Shown here: positions 33,816 through 41,741 of the stretch, in pieces
Layout of the letters: each line of letters opens with the position of its first letter
Position numbering within the stretch: the first letter of the stretch is position 1
Origin: Paludibacteraceae bacterium
Lineage (GTDB): Bacteria; Bacteroidota; Bacteroidia; Bacteroidales; Paludibacteraceae
Assembly (NCBI GenBank): GCA_017483945.1
Contig: JAFUUE010000089.1
Location: forward strand, 1-63,618
DNA length: 63,618 nucleotides
Direction of reading: 5' to 3'
Position numbers and translations under genes: made by a program
Notes under the pieces: model-generated
What the model was told of the DNA's origin: nothing
What the model saw: the letters and a program-made list of their open reading frames with translations, nothing else
The model's database searches: none

Positions 33816-34282
33816 GACTCCTCCGTTGCATTACAATATATCCGCACCGCCGACGCCACCATGTGCAGGCACGGCTTACTGCGGTACCACTCGGCATCCG
33901 GAGCATTGTCGGAAATGCGAAGAGGTTGTTTCTGACGAAGTTGTAGCAATTCGCTGCATATCAGCGAGCCATTCTCCCTGCGAAAATCCTCCGCCACACG
34001 GCGCACCAGCGCGTAGTTTTTCATCTTCTGCGCGTTATCTCCCGCCTCCGTCTGACCGTTCTTCAGGCCCGCCAACACCACCATCGCCGAGCACGCGCCG
34101 CAAGTCAGGTGCATCCGACCCATACCGCCCCCGAAGCCCGCTGACACACGCAACGCCGTCTCCTCGTCCATTCCATACAGGTCCGCCAACGCACCGCATA
34201 CCGCCTGAGCACAATTATAACCGCGCTCCGCAAACAGCTCCGCCGCGTGATGCACACGTGCTTCTATATCTCTCTGTGTCAT
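33812..34282 (-). CDS. C_GCAxxG_C_C family protein
   Basis: The protein has 156 aa. It carries the cysteine pattern that names the family: YNCAQAV, then GGGMGRMHLTCGACSAMVVL (the GCAxxG core), ICSELL and KPCLHMV. The conserved cysteines suggest a redox or metal-binding role, but the function is not established. It is cytosolic by sequence, although a hydrophobic helix follows the core. It is encoded between menG (8 bp upstream) and the AraC-type gene (4-bp overlap). Confidence 0.9.
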   Translation of the reverse strand: MTQRDIEARVHHAAELFAERGYNCAQAVCGALADLYGMDEETALRVSAGFGGGMGRMHLTCGACSAMVVLAGLKNGQTEAGDNAQKMKNYALVRRVAEDFRRENGSLICSELLQLRQKQPLRISDNAPDAEWYRSKPCLHMVASAVRIYCNATEES

Positions 34283-34290
34283 ATGCTTAT

Positions 34291-34971
34291 CTATTTAGTC
34301 GCGTGGTAGATGGTTGATATGCCGAATGTCAGCGACTCCGCCGTCGCGTCCCGGAATCCGCACCCCTCCAACCGAGCTAACATCTCCTTCGGACGCGCAA
34401 AATCACGCACCGAACGGTAGAAATACCGGAACGCCTCCTTGTCCTTCGTCAGCCACCCGCCTATCGTCGTCATGACATGATTGAAATACATATCATACGC
34501 CCACGCTATCAGTCGGTTACTCGGATAACTAAACTCCAGTATCATCAGTCGGCCGCCCGGGCGGAGCACACGCGCCATCTCCCTTAGGCCCTGCTCCAGG
34601 TCCGTGAAGTTACGCACGCCGTACGCGCAGGTCACCACGTCGAACACCCCGTCTTCATAAGGCATCTCCAGCGCGCTTCCCTGCCTGAATGTCAGTCTGT
34701 CAGCCAGTCCCGCACGCTGCGCCTTAGCCTCCCCCACACGCATCATCTCGGCCGACAGGTCCAGTCCCTCCACCTCCGCCGCGCCGCCACGGCGCAACGC
34801 CGCTATCGCTAAGTCGCCCGTGCCCACTGCCACATCCAGCACACGCTGGCCGGACAGCGAACCACGACCTATTGCATGCCGACGCCACAACCGGTCTATA
34901 CCAAACGATGTCAGGTGGTTAAACAGGTCGTAACGGCGAGCTATCCTATCGAACAAGTGTCCTATATCCAT
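34291..34971 (-). CDS. menG: Demethylmenaquinone methyltransferase
   Basis: It makes menaquinone from demethylmenaquinone with S-adenosylmethionine and indicates a menaquinone-based electron transport chain. The protein has 226 aa, normal for the family. The UbiE/MenG signatures are visible: FDRIARRYDLFNHLTSFGID, the SAM-binding VLDVAVGTGDLAIAAL, VEGLDLSAEMM, DVVTCAYGVRNFTDLEQGLR and RVLRPGGRLMILEFSYP. It lies 4 bp after the alpha/beta-hydrolase gene in the same run. Confidence 0.95.
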   Translation of the reverse strand: MDIGHLFDRIARRYDLFNHLTSFGIDRLWRRHAIGRGSLSGQRVLDVAVGTGDLAIAALRRGGAAEVEGLDLSAEMMRVGEAKAQRAGLADRLTFRQGSALEMPYEDGVFDVVTCAYGVRNFTDLEQGLREMARVLRPGGRLMILEFSYPSNRLIAWAYDMYFNHVMTTIGGWLTKDKEAFRYFYRSVRDFARPKEMLARLEGCGFRDATAESLTFGISTIYHATK

Positions 34972-34975
34972 TCTC

Positions 34976-35887
34976 TCACAGTCGCTTATGCTTGTATAAC
35001 AACTTCGTCGAGTTGATGTGGAACGGCTCCGGTGCTATCGCGCTGTCCTGCAGCGTCACGTCCATCGCACGCTGACGCCCTTCCTCCACATATTGATGCA
35101 CAAAACTGTTTAACTCATACGTCAGCAGCGGAGCACCCACGCACGCCTCATGCGCCTGACCCGTCATGCGGTAGATGCAGTACGGATAGCCGTAGTGCGC
35201 AAAACGCTTGACCAGCGACGATGAGCCATACCAACCTAACTTGCCGAATTCCACCTTATTATAGGTGACTATCCCGTCCTCCGTCCCGTGAACCATCATC
35301 GTCGGAGCGGGCTTGTCGTAGCGCCATTGCACACGTCCCTGCTCCGAATAAACAGCTCCGCTGAAGGACACCACGCCCGCAGGACGCCAACCCGCCGGCA
35401 AAACTGACGCGTAATCCAGCCGGTTACAACGCCCGTAGTCCGTCATCAGCGCCGTGATTGCGCCTGCCGACGAGCCTTCCAGGATAATCTTGTCACCGTC
35501 TATCCCCAACTCCTCCGCATGACCGACCAGCCACGCCACGGCCGCGCAACAGTCCTCCGCCGCCATGTATATGCAATGAACCAGTGTCTCCACGCGTATC
35601 TTCTTCATCTCTATCCCTTTTAATCCCAGGCGGTAATCAATCGCCACGGCCGTATAACCCATGTCCGCCAACTGCGCGCACCATGCGCTGTCCCATGCGT
35701 TCTGCCGGTAGCCCATCAGGTAGCCCCCGCCGAACACATGCACCACCGTATAACCATTCGCCGTCTCAGGCCGATACACATCCAATCGGAGCGTCGTGTC
35801 GCGCTCAGCATACGCATATGTCTCACGCGCCGATAGCGACAACAAACTGCATAGAAATATACCTATCAAAAACAAACGTCTCATCAT
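34976..35887 (-). CDS. Exported alpha/beta-hydrolase (esterase/lipase-like)
   Basis: The start is chosen at ATG 35887 (MMRRLFLIGIFLCSLLSLSA, a signal peptide), because the upstream ATG at 35905 would lie before the transcript start predicted from the -7 box at 35907-35914; the leader is then about 13 nt. The protein has 303 aa. VVHVFGGGYLMGYRQNAWDS is the oxyanion-hole region, AIDYRLGLKG the next strand, LEGSSAGAITAL the nucleophile elbow (G-S-S-A-G), MMVHGTEDGIVTY carries the acid, and the basic His lies in GQAHEA. It resembles carboxylesterase/BD-FAE-like hydrolases. Substrate is unknown. Confidence 0.85.
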   Translation of the reverse strand: MMRRLFLIGIFLCSLLSLSARETYAYAERDTTLRLDVYRPETANGYTVVHVFGGGYLMGYRQNAWDSAWCAQLADMGYTAVAIDYRLGLKGIEMKKIRVETLVHCIYMAAEDCCAAVAWLVGHAEELGIDGDKIILEGSSAGAITALMTDYGRCNRLDYASVLPAGWRPAGVVSFSGAVYSEQGRVQWRYDKPAPTMMVHGTEDGIVTYNKVEFGKLGWYGSSSLVKRFAHYGYPYCIYRMTGQAHEACVGAPLLTYELNSFVHQYVEEGRQRAMDVTLQDSAIAPEPFHINSTKLLYKHKRL

Positions 35888-35906
35888 GTATCTGATTTTA
35901 TCCATG

Positions 35907-35937
35907 CAAAGGTACAACTTTTTTTGCACATGTACAA
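35907..35937 (-). promoter_or_regulatory. Promoter of the hydrolase-menG operon (divergent module)
   Basis: Minus strand: -33 TTGT (35937-35934), 19-nt spacer, -7 TACCTTTG (35914-35907). It shares TTGCACATGTACAA (35924-35937) with the opposite promoter. Confidence 0.75.
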
Positions 35938-35954
35938 AAAAATGAGTAATTTTG
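35924..35954 (+). promoter_or_regulatory. Promoter of the RluA-type gene (divergent module)
   Basis: -33 TTGC (35924-35927), 19-nt spacer, -7 TAATTTTG (35947-35954). It predicts a long leader (about 180 nt) that contains the 36021-36097 array. Confidence 0.7.
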
Positions 35955-36020
35955 CAACATGTACACCAATATAACCCCCTATCAAGCCACACATTGCACC
36001 CATCGAAAGCCCGTTGTAAT

Positions 36021-36097
36021 CTTTAGTGATTCTTTAGTGATTCTTAGGTTATTCATAGGTGATTAGTAGGTGATTAGTAGGTGATTAGTAGGTTATA
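36021..36097 (+). repeat. 11-bp tandem array, seven units (GTKATT family)
   Basis: Units: CTTTAGTGATT (twice), CTTAGGTTATT, CATAGGTGATT, AGTAGGTGATT (twice), AGTAGGTTATA. Each contains GTGATT or GTTATT plus five variable bases, except the degenerate last one (GTTATA). It lies in the predicted leader of the RluA-type gene and is followed by a small hairpin CGGAC-AAA-GTCCG (36100-36112). Confidence 0.88.
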
Positions 36098-36141
36098 TGC
36101 GGACAAAGTCCGAATAACAACCACAAATATACGCATTTACC

Positions 36142-37461
36142 ATGTTCCTCTACCCGCATTATTATACCCCCGCCCCCGAGGCGCAACAGGCCGCACGCCG
36201 CCTTATGCAGTATGTCCGTCAGTACATGGACACCCACCCCGACAGCGAACTCCACCGCCGTGGCAAGATGTTCGGCGTCCTCCTCTGCACCGACGGCACC
36301 GTCCTCTGGGCCTTCTCCGCCCTACTCGACGGCCATGACCGACTCCCCGGATTCGTCCCGCCCGCCTATGGCGATGCGGCACCCATGCCCGTCGGACATG
36401 ACGCCGAAGAGAGCCGCGAACTCCAGCGACAATGGTTCGCACGCTACCGGCTGCTCAACGCACGCGGAGAAGAGCGCGACCTCCTCTCTATCTTCGCCGA
36501 CCGAAAGCCGCTCCTCACGCCCGAGCAGTATTTCTCTTCGCAGAAACATGCTGTCCAACAGTCTGATGCACAGCCTCTACCGCCCGCAGGAGCAGGCGAC
36601 TGCTGCGCCCCCAAACTGCTCCAGGAGGCCTATCGACGCGCACTCACGCCCCTGTCCATGGCCGAGTTCTGGATGGGAGCCGCCCCGCGCGACGAGGTCC
36701 GCTTCGAGGGACATTTCTACCCCGCATGCCTCTCCAAGTGCCGCCCTATCCTGCAGCACATGCTCCTCGGGCTGGACGTGCAGCCAGACCCCCTGCTCGC
36801 ACACGACCGGCATCTCGCCGACGACGTACGTATCCTATTCGAAGACTCCCTTCTCCTCGCCGCCGACAAGCCCGCAGGACTGCTCACCGTCGCCGGACGC
36901 GACGGCCAATACAACCTCACCGACCATCTCCGCGCCATCCGGCCCGACACCCTCCTCATGCCCGTCCACCGGCTCGACATGGACACAAGCGGCATCGTCC
37001 TCTTTGCCAAGATCGAAGATGCCTACCGCGCCATGCAGCAGCTCTTCGTCTCCCACCGCGTGGAGAAAGTCTATCGCGCTGTTCTGCAGCCGCCTGCGTC
37101 CGACTCCCCCGCCGCCGCACTCCCTGCGCAAGGCCTTCTCTCACTGCCTCTACGCCCCGACCCTACCGACCGACCGCGCCAACTCGTGGACACCATCCAC
37201 GGCAAACGGGCCGTCACCCGCTATACACTCGACGGACCACACCCGCTCGGCATAGCTGCCACCTTCCGCCCCGAGACAGGCCGCACCCACCAGCTCCGCG
37301 TACACGCCGCCCACCCCGACGGACTCGCCATGCCTATCATCGGCGACCGGCTCTACGGCACATGCCCCGCACCGCGCCTCATGCTCCATGCCGCCTCACT
37401 CTCTTTCACCCATCCCTTCACCCTCCGACCCATCCGCATCGAGGCCCCATGCCCCTTCTAA
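36142..37461 (+). CDS. RluA-family pseudouridine synthase with long N-terminal domain
   Basis: The protein has 439 aa. The C-terminal half (from about residue 225) is the RluA catalytic domain: LLAADKPAGLLTV, the catalytic motif HRLDMDTSGIVLFAK with Asp279, KVYRAVLQ, and FRPETGRTHQLRVHAAHPDG. It isomerises uridine to pseudouridine in rRNA or tRNA; which site cannot be told. The first 220 residues are an extra domain with no obvious motif, also seen in longer Bacteroidetes members. The leader is long and carries the 11-bp array. The predicted promoter is the plus half of the divergent module at 35907-35954. Confidence 0.9.
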   Translation: MFLYPHYYTPAPEAQQAARRLMQYVRQYMDTHPDSELHRRGKMFGVLLCTDGTVLWAFSALLDGHDRLPGFVPPAYGDAAPMPVGHDAEESRELQRQWFARYRLLNARGEERDLLSIFADRKPLLTPEQYFSSQKHAVQQSDAQPLPPAGAGDCCAPKLLQEAYRRALTPLSMAEFWMGAAPRDEVRFEGHFYPACLSKCRPILQHMLLGLDVQPDPLLAHDRHLADDVRILFEDSLLLAADKPAGLLTVAGRDGQYNLTDHLRAIRPDTLLMPVHRLDMDTSGIVLFAKIEDAYRAMQQLFVSHRVEKVYRAVLQPPASDSPAAALPAQGLLSLPLRPDPTDRPRQLVDTIHGKRAVTRYTLDGPHPLGIAATFRPETGRTHQLRVHAAHPDGLAMPIIGDRLYGTCPAPRLMLHAASLSFTHPFTLRPIRIEAPCPF

Positions 37462-37485
37462 TCGCACAAAAAAGCGCGACAACAC

Positions 37486-37516
37486 TTGCATATCTCGCCA
37501 AAAAGCAGTACCTTTG
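37486..37516 (+). promoter_or_regulatory. Promoter of the AmgK-RapZ / MurU unit
   Basis: -33 TTGC (37486-37489) followed by ATATCTCG, 19-nt spacer, -7 TACCTTTG (37509-37516), about 30 bp before the start codon. Confidence 0.78.
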
Positions 37517-37545
37517 TACCCAAACGAGCACAATCTTTTCCCTGC

Positions 37546-39012
37546 ATGACACAACAACCCATCGCCCAATCCGGCAGCAACCGCCGTTACATACGCGAGG
37601 CCACCCCGCAAGGCACCACGCAGATACGCGTCATCGGCACATCCCTCGCGGAGAACCGGGCCTTCTGCTACCTCAGCGACCACTTTCGCGCACGCGGAAT
37701 CAACGTCCCGCAAGTCACTTGGATAAGCCCAGACGGCATGTCCTATCTCCAGGAGGACCTCGGTGACTCCCTGCTCTTCGACCGCATCCGTAACGGACGC
37801 GAGACCGGGGTCTTCTCCCCCGAAGAGCAGCAACTGCTCACGCGCACCCTCAGCGACCTCGCACAACTGCAGGTCCTCGGCGCGCAAGACCTCGACTGGT
37901 CACGCTGCTACCCCGTGCCCGCCATGGACCGGAGGAGCATCCTCTGGGACCTCAACTACTGGAAATACTGCTTCCTCAAATATACCCATATCGACTTCGA
38001 CGAGTGCGCACTCGAGGACGACTTCGACCGCCTCGCCGACTATATCCTCTCCCTCCCCGCCGAGACTTTCCTCTACCGGGATTTCCAGAGCCGCAATGTC
38101 ATGGTGCGCGACACGCCTGACGGCCCGCAACCCTGGTTCATCGACTTTCAGGGAGGCCGCCGAGGTCCCTTCTACTACGACCTCGCCTCCTTCCTCTGGC
38201 AGGCGACAGCGCATTACCCCGACGACCTGCGTGAGCGGCTCCTCGATGCCTACTACGAACGCATGCGCCTCCTCCGCCCGGACTTGCTCCCCGCACGCCC
38301 GGATTTCCGTCGCTGCCTGCAGCATGTCGTCCTCTTCCGCACACTGCAGGTCCTCGGTGCCTACGGCTTCCGCGGATGGGGCGAACGCAAACAGCACTTC
38401 CTGCGCTCCATTCCGCCCGCCCTCGCCAACCTGCGCAACCTCTTCGGCGGCCCCCTCTCACTCGCCGCCGACTACCCTGCTCTCGCCGACCTGAGTGCCG
38501 TCCTGAGCACTATTCCCGCCGCACAAACCGACGCCTCCGACGCCGCGCCCGAAGCATCAGCCGCTGCGCCTGCCACACCGGCTGTCGCCTCCGACATCCC
38601 CGACGACGCACTGACCGTCACCATCTACTCCTTCTCCTTCAAGCGAGGCATACCCGAAGACCCAAGCGGCAACGGAGGAGGCTACGTCTTCGACTGCCGT
38701 AGCACCCACAACCCCGGCAAGTACGACCGATACAAGTCCCTCACATGACTCGACCAACCCGTCATCAATTTCCTGCTCGAAGACGGCGAGATAACCGCCT
38801 TCCTCGATAGCGTCTGGCGACTCACCGACCACCATGTCGGGCGCTTCCTCGAACGCCGCTTCACCCACCTCCGGATAGCCTTCGGCTGCACCGGAGGACA
38901 GCACCGCTCCGTCTATTGCGCCGAGGCCACAGCCCGCCATCTGCACGAGCAGTTCGGCGTACGCATCCGACTCATACACCGCGAACAACACATAGAAAGA
39001 ACCATCGAATGA
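37546..39012 (+). CDS. AmgK-like aminoglycoside-phosphotransferase-fold kinase fused to a RapZ C-terminal domain, with in-frame TGA
   Basis: From ATG 37546 the frame codes 400 residues to TGA at 38746-38748, then continues open for 87 codons to TGA 39010-39012. Residues 1-320 are an APH-fold kinase: catalytic loop YRDFQSRNVMV and metal-binding FIDFQGGRRGPFYYDLASFL. An Ala-rich linker (about 330-350) leads to a RapZ-type C-terminal domain (TIYSFSFKRGIP, GGGYVFDCRSTHNPGKY; after the stop, LDQPVINFL, IAFGCTGGQHRSVYCAE, HREQHIER). Homologues would have Gly where TGA stands (GGA to TGA is one base). The downstream end overlaps the next ATG by 4 bp, which argues that the full 488-codon gene is the ancestral unit. 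AmgK phosphorylates MurNAc/GlcNAc at C1; substrate here is inferred. Confidence 0.85.
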
Positions 39013-39758
39013 AAGCTATGATCTTCGCCGCAGGCCTCGGCACGCGCCTGCGACCCATCACCGACACACTGCCTAAAGCCCTCCTCCCCATAGCCGGCAA
39101 GACCCTGCTGGAGTGGCAGATTGACACCCTCCGCCAGGCCGGCATCAGCGACATCGTCATCAATGTTCACCATCTGGCGGACCAGATTCGCCGCTTCCTC
39201 ATCGACCACGAGAACTTCGGTTGCAATATCCTCATCAGTGACGAGACTGCCCAACTGCTTGAGACCGGTGGCGGCCTGCGCCGAGCTGCCGCGCTGCTCG
39301 GCTACCGGGAGCCTATCCTCGCCATGAACGTGGACATCCTCAGCACTATCAACCTGCACCGACTCATCGCCGCACACCGGCTGGACACCATGGCGACGCT
39401 GGTCGTCAGCCGGCGGGACACACAGCGATACCTCCTCTTCGACGAGCACAACAACCTCTGCGGATGGAACAATATCGCCACCGGCGAACTACGCCCCGCG
39501 GACAGAGCCGGACAACTCAGCGACCGACTCAGCGACGGCACCCTCCGGCGGCTCGCCTTCTCCGGCATGCACATCATCTCGCCCGAGCTCTTCCAACTGA
39601 TGCAGACATGGCCCGAACGCTTCCCCATCATTGACTTCTACCTCACCATCTGCCGTCAGTACGAGATAAAAGCCTATATCCCGCAGAACTACCGCATGAT
39701 GGATATCGGCAAAATAGAACATCTGCGCGAGGCCGAAGCCTTCGCGCAGACGCTCTAA
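39009..39758 (+). CDS. MurU-like nucleotidyltransferase
   Basis: The ATG at 39009 overlaps the end of the upstream gene by 4 bp (ATGA); the longer frame from 38916 is not used. The protein has 249 aa. The sugar-phosphate nucleotidyltransferase signature is AMIFAAGLGTRLRPITDTLPKAL with the dinucleotide-binding GLGTRLRP, then VINVHHLADQI, LLETGGGLRRAAALLG and NVDILSTINLHRLI. In Pseudomonas, MurU converts MurNAc-1-phosphate to UDP-MurNAc after the kinase AmgK. Adjacency to an AmgK-like kinase supports the same role here, but a related NDP-sugar pyrophosphorylase is possible. Confidence 0.85.
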   Translation: MKAMIFAAGLGTRLRPITDTLPKALLPIAGKTLLEWQIDTLRQAGISDIVINVHHLADQIRRFLIDHENFGCNILISDETAQLLETGGGLRRAAALLGYREPILAMNVDILSTINLHRLIAAHRLDTMATLVVSRRDTQRYLLFDEHNNLCGWNNIATGELRPADRAGQLSDRLSDGTLRRLAFSGMHIISPELFQLMQTWPERFPIIDFYLTICRQYEIKAYIPQNYRMMDIGKIEHLREAEAFAQTL

Positions 39759-39790
39759 TCGAATATCTTACAGAGTTATAGACCCTTCTT

Positions 39791-40765
39791 CTACAGGTAC
39801 ATATTCAATGCATGGTGCAGGCACGTGACGCGGCATGAACCGCTGAAGTGGCTCACTATCCCGTCCGCCTCTATGCGCAGATGCGCATCGTCCGCCACTT
39901 GTACCTCCACCTCTTGCCCCGTGAACGAGTGGATGAAGTCCATCTCTAACAGCCGCCCGTCGAATAGTCTCGGTATAGCCTTGCGCACTTGGGACAATGT
40001 CGGACGATTGGCGCACATCGCGTGGAACACGCCGTCCGACGGGTCCGCCTGCGGATTCTGGCGTATTCCCCCGCCCGAGAACGGACCGTTCCCGATATTC
40101 ATGGTGAACATCGCGCTGTCCGTAACCGTCTGACCGTCTGCACTGATACGTGCCGCTATCGGCTGCTGGTGCCGCAGCGACATCAGCAGGGCGATGAAGT
40201 AGTTGAGCGCATGGCTGCCCATATAGTATTTGAGAACCTCTGCCCGCGCGCAACACATCGAGTCCACACCGAAGCCCACCGAGTTGATGAAGTAGCGCCG
40301 ATGCGCCTCCCCGTTGCGCAGGTAGGTCACACAGCCGACATCTATCGGATGCGCCTCCCCGTCCAGAAAACGCGCTATCGCCTTCTCACCGTCCCGCGTC
40401 AGTTGCCAGTAACGACCCCAGTCGTTGCCCGTCCCGCACGGTATCAGCCCCAACGACACACAACGCCGCTGCTCCTCCGGCACGCGGGCCGTCATCACGC
40501 CGTTGACCGCCTCCGACAACGTGCCGTCTCCGCCTACCACCAGCACACACTCGCTGCCGGCCTCCACAGCCTGCCGGGCTAACTCGATGGCATGACCCGC
40601 ATACTGCGTCGCCACCACCCGGTACCGTATCCCGCGCGACTCCAGTGCCGCCGCCAGCGCACGCTGCTGCTTGCGGTATCTGCGCTTGCCCGAAGTCGGA
40701 TTGGTCAGCACCGTCAGCACGCTGCCTTCCTTATATAATATGCCGCTTTTCATGCTCTTTTTCAC
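39791..40765 (-). CDS. Diacylglycerol/lipid kinase family protein
   Basis: The protein has 324 aa. The diacylglycerol-kinase catalytic signature is VLVVGGDGTLSEAVNGVM (GGDGT), preceded by NPTSGKRRYRKQQ and followed by LGLIPCGTGNDWGRYWQL. The C-terminal beta-sandwich is also recognisable (FINSVGFGVDSMCC, FTMNIGNGPFSGGGIRQNP, DAHLRIEADGI). YegS/DgkB-type enzymes phosphorylate lipids at the inner face of the membrane; the exact lipid is unknown. It is convergent with the MurU-like gene (32 bp between stops) and follows the terminator of the rpmB operon. Confidence 0.9.
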   Translation of the reverse strand: MKKSMKSGILYKEGSVLTVLTNPTSGKRRYRKQQRALAAALESRGIRYRVVATQYAGHAIELARQAVEAGSECVLVVGGDGTLSEAVNGVMTARVPEEQRRCVSLGLIPCGTGNDWGRYWQLTRDGEKAIARFLDGEAHPIDVGCVTYLRNGEAHRRYFINSVGFGVDSMCCARAEVLKYYMGSHALNYFIALLMSLRHQQPIAARISADGQTVTDSAMFTMNIGNGPFSGGGIRQNPQADPSDGVFHAMCANRPTLSQVRKAIPRLFDGRLLEMDFIHSFTGQEVEVQVADDAHLRIEADGIVSHFSGSCRVTCLHHALNMYL

Positions 40766-40792
40766 TTTTCTTTACGCACTTCCGCACGACTC

Positions 40793-40827
40793 ATAAAACA
40801 AGGGCACCGCGCGCTGCGCAGTGCCCT
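40793..40827 (-). terminator. Terminator of the rpmB-rpmG-DUF4295 operon
   Basis: Inverted repeat GGGCAC ... GTGCCC (40802-40826) with an inner GCGC-rich stem. On the minus strand it is followed by TTGTTTTAT. Confidence 0.8.
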
Positions 40828-40844
40828 CTGATATCTCGGAACGA

Positions 40845-40997
40845 TTACGCGAAGAATTCTTTCACCTTATCGTTCTCTACTATCTCTTCCTGGAAGATGA
40901 AAGCGCCCGTCTTCGGCGACTTGACCATCTTGATACATTTGGTATGGTTACGTCCGGAGTTACCTGTTTGGAGCGTAGCGACGGCTTTCTTTGCCAT
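40845..40997 (-). CDS. DUF4295 family protein, 50 aa
   Basis: A short gene with ATG at 40997 and TAA at 40845-40847. The translation starts MAKKAVATLQTGNSGRNHTK and ends with NDKVKEFFA. This matches DUF4295, a small basic protein found in Bacteroidetes directly after rpmG and thought to be ribosome-associated, because of its size, charge and constant position. It has 25 bp to rpmG and is followed by the terminator at 40793-40827. Confidence 0.9.
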   Translation of the reverse strand: MAKKAVATLQTGNSGRNHTKCIKMVKSPKTGAFIFQEEIVENDKVKEFFA

Positions 40998-41022
40998 AGT
41001 GTTTCTGTGTCTAAAGGGTTAA

Positions 41023-41211
41023 TTACTTGATCTCTTTGTGGATGGTATAACGCTTCAGTATCGGGTTATACTTCTTCAACTCCAGACGATCGGGAGTGTT
41101 CTTGCGGTTTTTGGTCGTGATGTAACGAGACGTACCGGGCATACCGCTGGCCTTATGTTCCGTGCACTCCAATATGACTTGCACACGTGCTTCTTTGTTT
41201 TTCTTTGCCAT
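41023..41211 (-). CDS. rpmG: 50S ribosomal protein L33
   Basis: A 62-aa basic protein with the L33 pattern [40 protein letters not shown] and [10 protein letters not shown]. It has a single cysteine, so it is the zinc-free form. It is the second gene of the rpmB-rpmG-DUF4295 operon, in the standard Bacteroidales order. Confidence 0.96.
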   Translation of the reverse strand: MAKKNKEARVQVILECTEHKASGMPGTSRYITTKNRKNTPDRLELKKYNPILKRYTIHKEIK

Positions 41212-41229
41212 TGTTGTGTCCTTTCCTCA

Positions 41230-41517
41230 TTAAGCGTTGTTGTTCATGACCTCGTCGGAAAGCAGGACGTTGTTCCATCCTAACTTCAGGTAACCCTTCT
41301 CAGCTGCCTGCTTGATGGCGGCATCCAGACCGATCTTGTTAATTGTACGGAGACCCGCTGCACTCACGTTCAGCCAGATCCAGCAATCCTGTTCTACCCA
41401 GTAGAACTTCTTGTGGAACAAGTTCACATCGAACGTGCGCTTCGTATGGCGCTTCGAATGCGAGACATTGCATCCACGCAAGGCTTTCTTGCCTGTAATT
41501 TGACAAATCTTTGACAT
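41230..41517 (-). CDS. rpmB: 50S ribosomal protein L28
   Basis: A 95-aa protein with the L28 opening [20 protein letters not shown], the basic [13 protein letters not shown] segment and [20 protein letters not shown]. Its start lies about 110 bp downstream of the promoter at 41626-41656, and it leads the three-gene ribosomal operon. Confidence 0.96.
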   Translation of the reverse strand: MSKICQITGKKALRGCNVSHSKRHTKRTFDVNLFHKKFYWVEQDCWIWLNVSAAGLRTINKIGLDAAIKQAAEKGYLKLGWNNVLLSDEVMNNNA

Positions 41518-41625
41518 TTTAGTATATATTTTATTATTTATTTTCAGCCGATTGCGCGAATGCTAACCCACATATCCTACGACACCAAAAGGCTCTAATG
41601 AGCCCATTTCACGCGAAAAATCATG

Positions 41626-41656
41626 CAAAGGTACGAAAAAAAAATGGATTACGCAA
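41626..41656 (-). promoter_or_regulatory. Promoter of the rpmB operon
   Basis: Minus strand: -33 TTGC (41656-41653), 19-nt spacer, -7 TACCTTTG (41633-41626). Confidence 0.75.
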
Positions 41657-41741
41657 ATATTTTTTACTTTTTTACGCTTTTTCTTACTTTTTATGACTGT
41701 TTATGGCATATTCAGGGATAAAGACACGGATAATCAAGACC

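Noticed and set aside
36021-36097. Possible CRISPR array
   Set aside because: Units are 11 bp and contiguous, with no spacers, no 25-40 bp repeats and no cas genes.
38746-38748. Alternative genetic code (UGA as glycine)
   Set aside because: UGA ends many intact genes here (for example aroQ, the M16 protease and the frame before the MurU-like gene), so UGA works as a stop.
38916-39008. Longer N-terminus for the MurU-like protein
   Set aside because: The extra residues are the out-of-frame end of the RapZ domain; the family starts at MKAMIFAAGLG, with a typical ATGA overlap.
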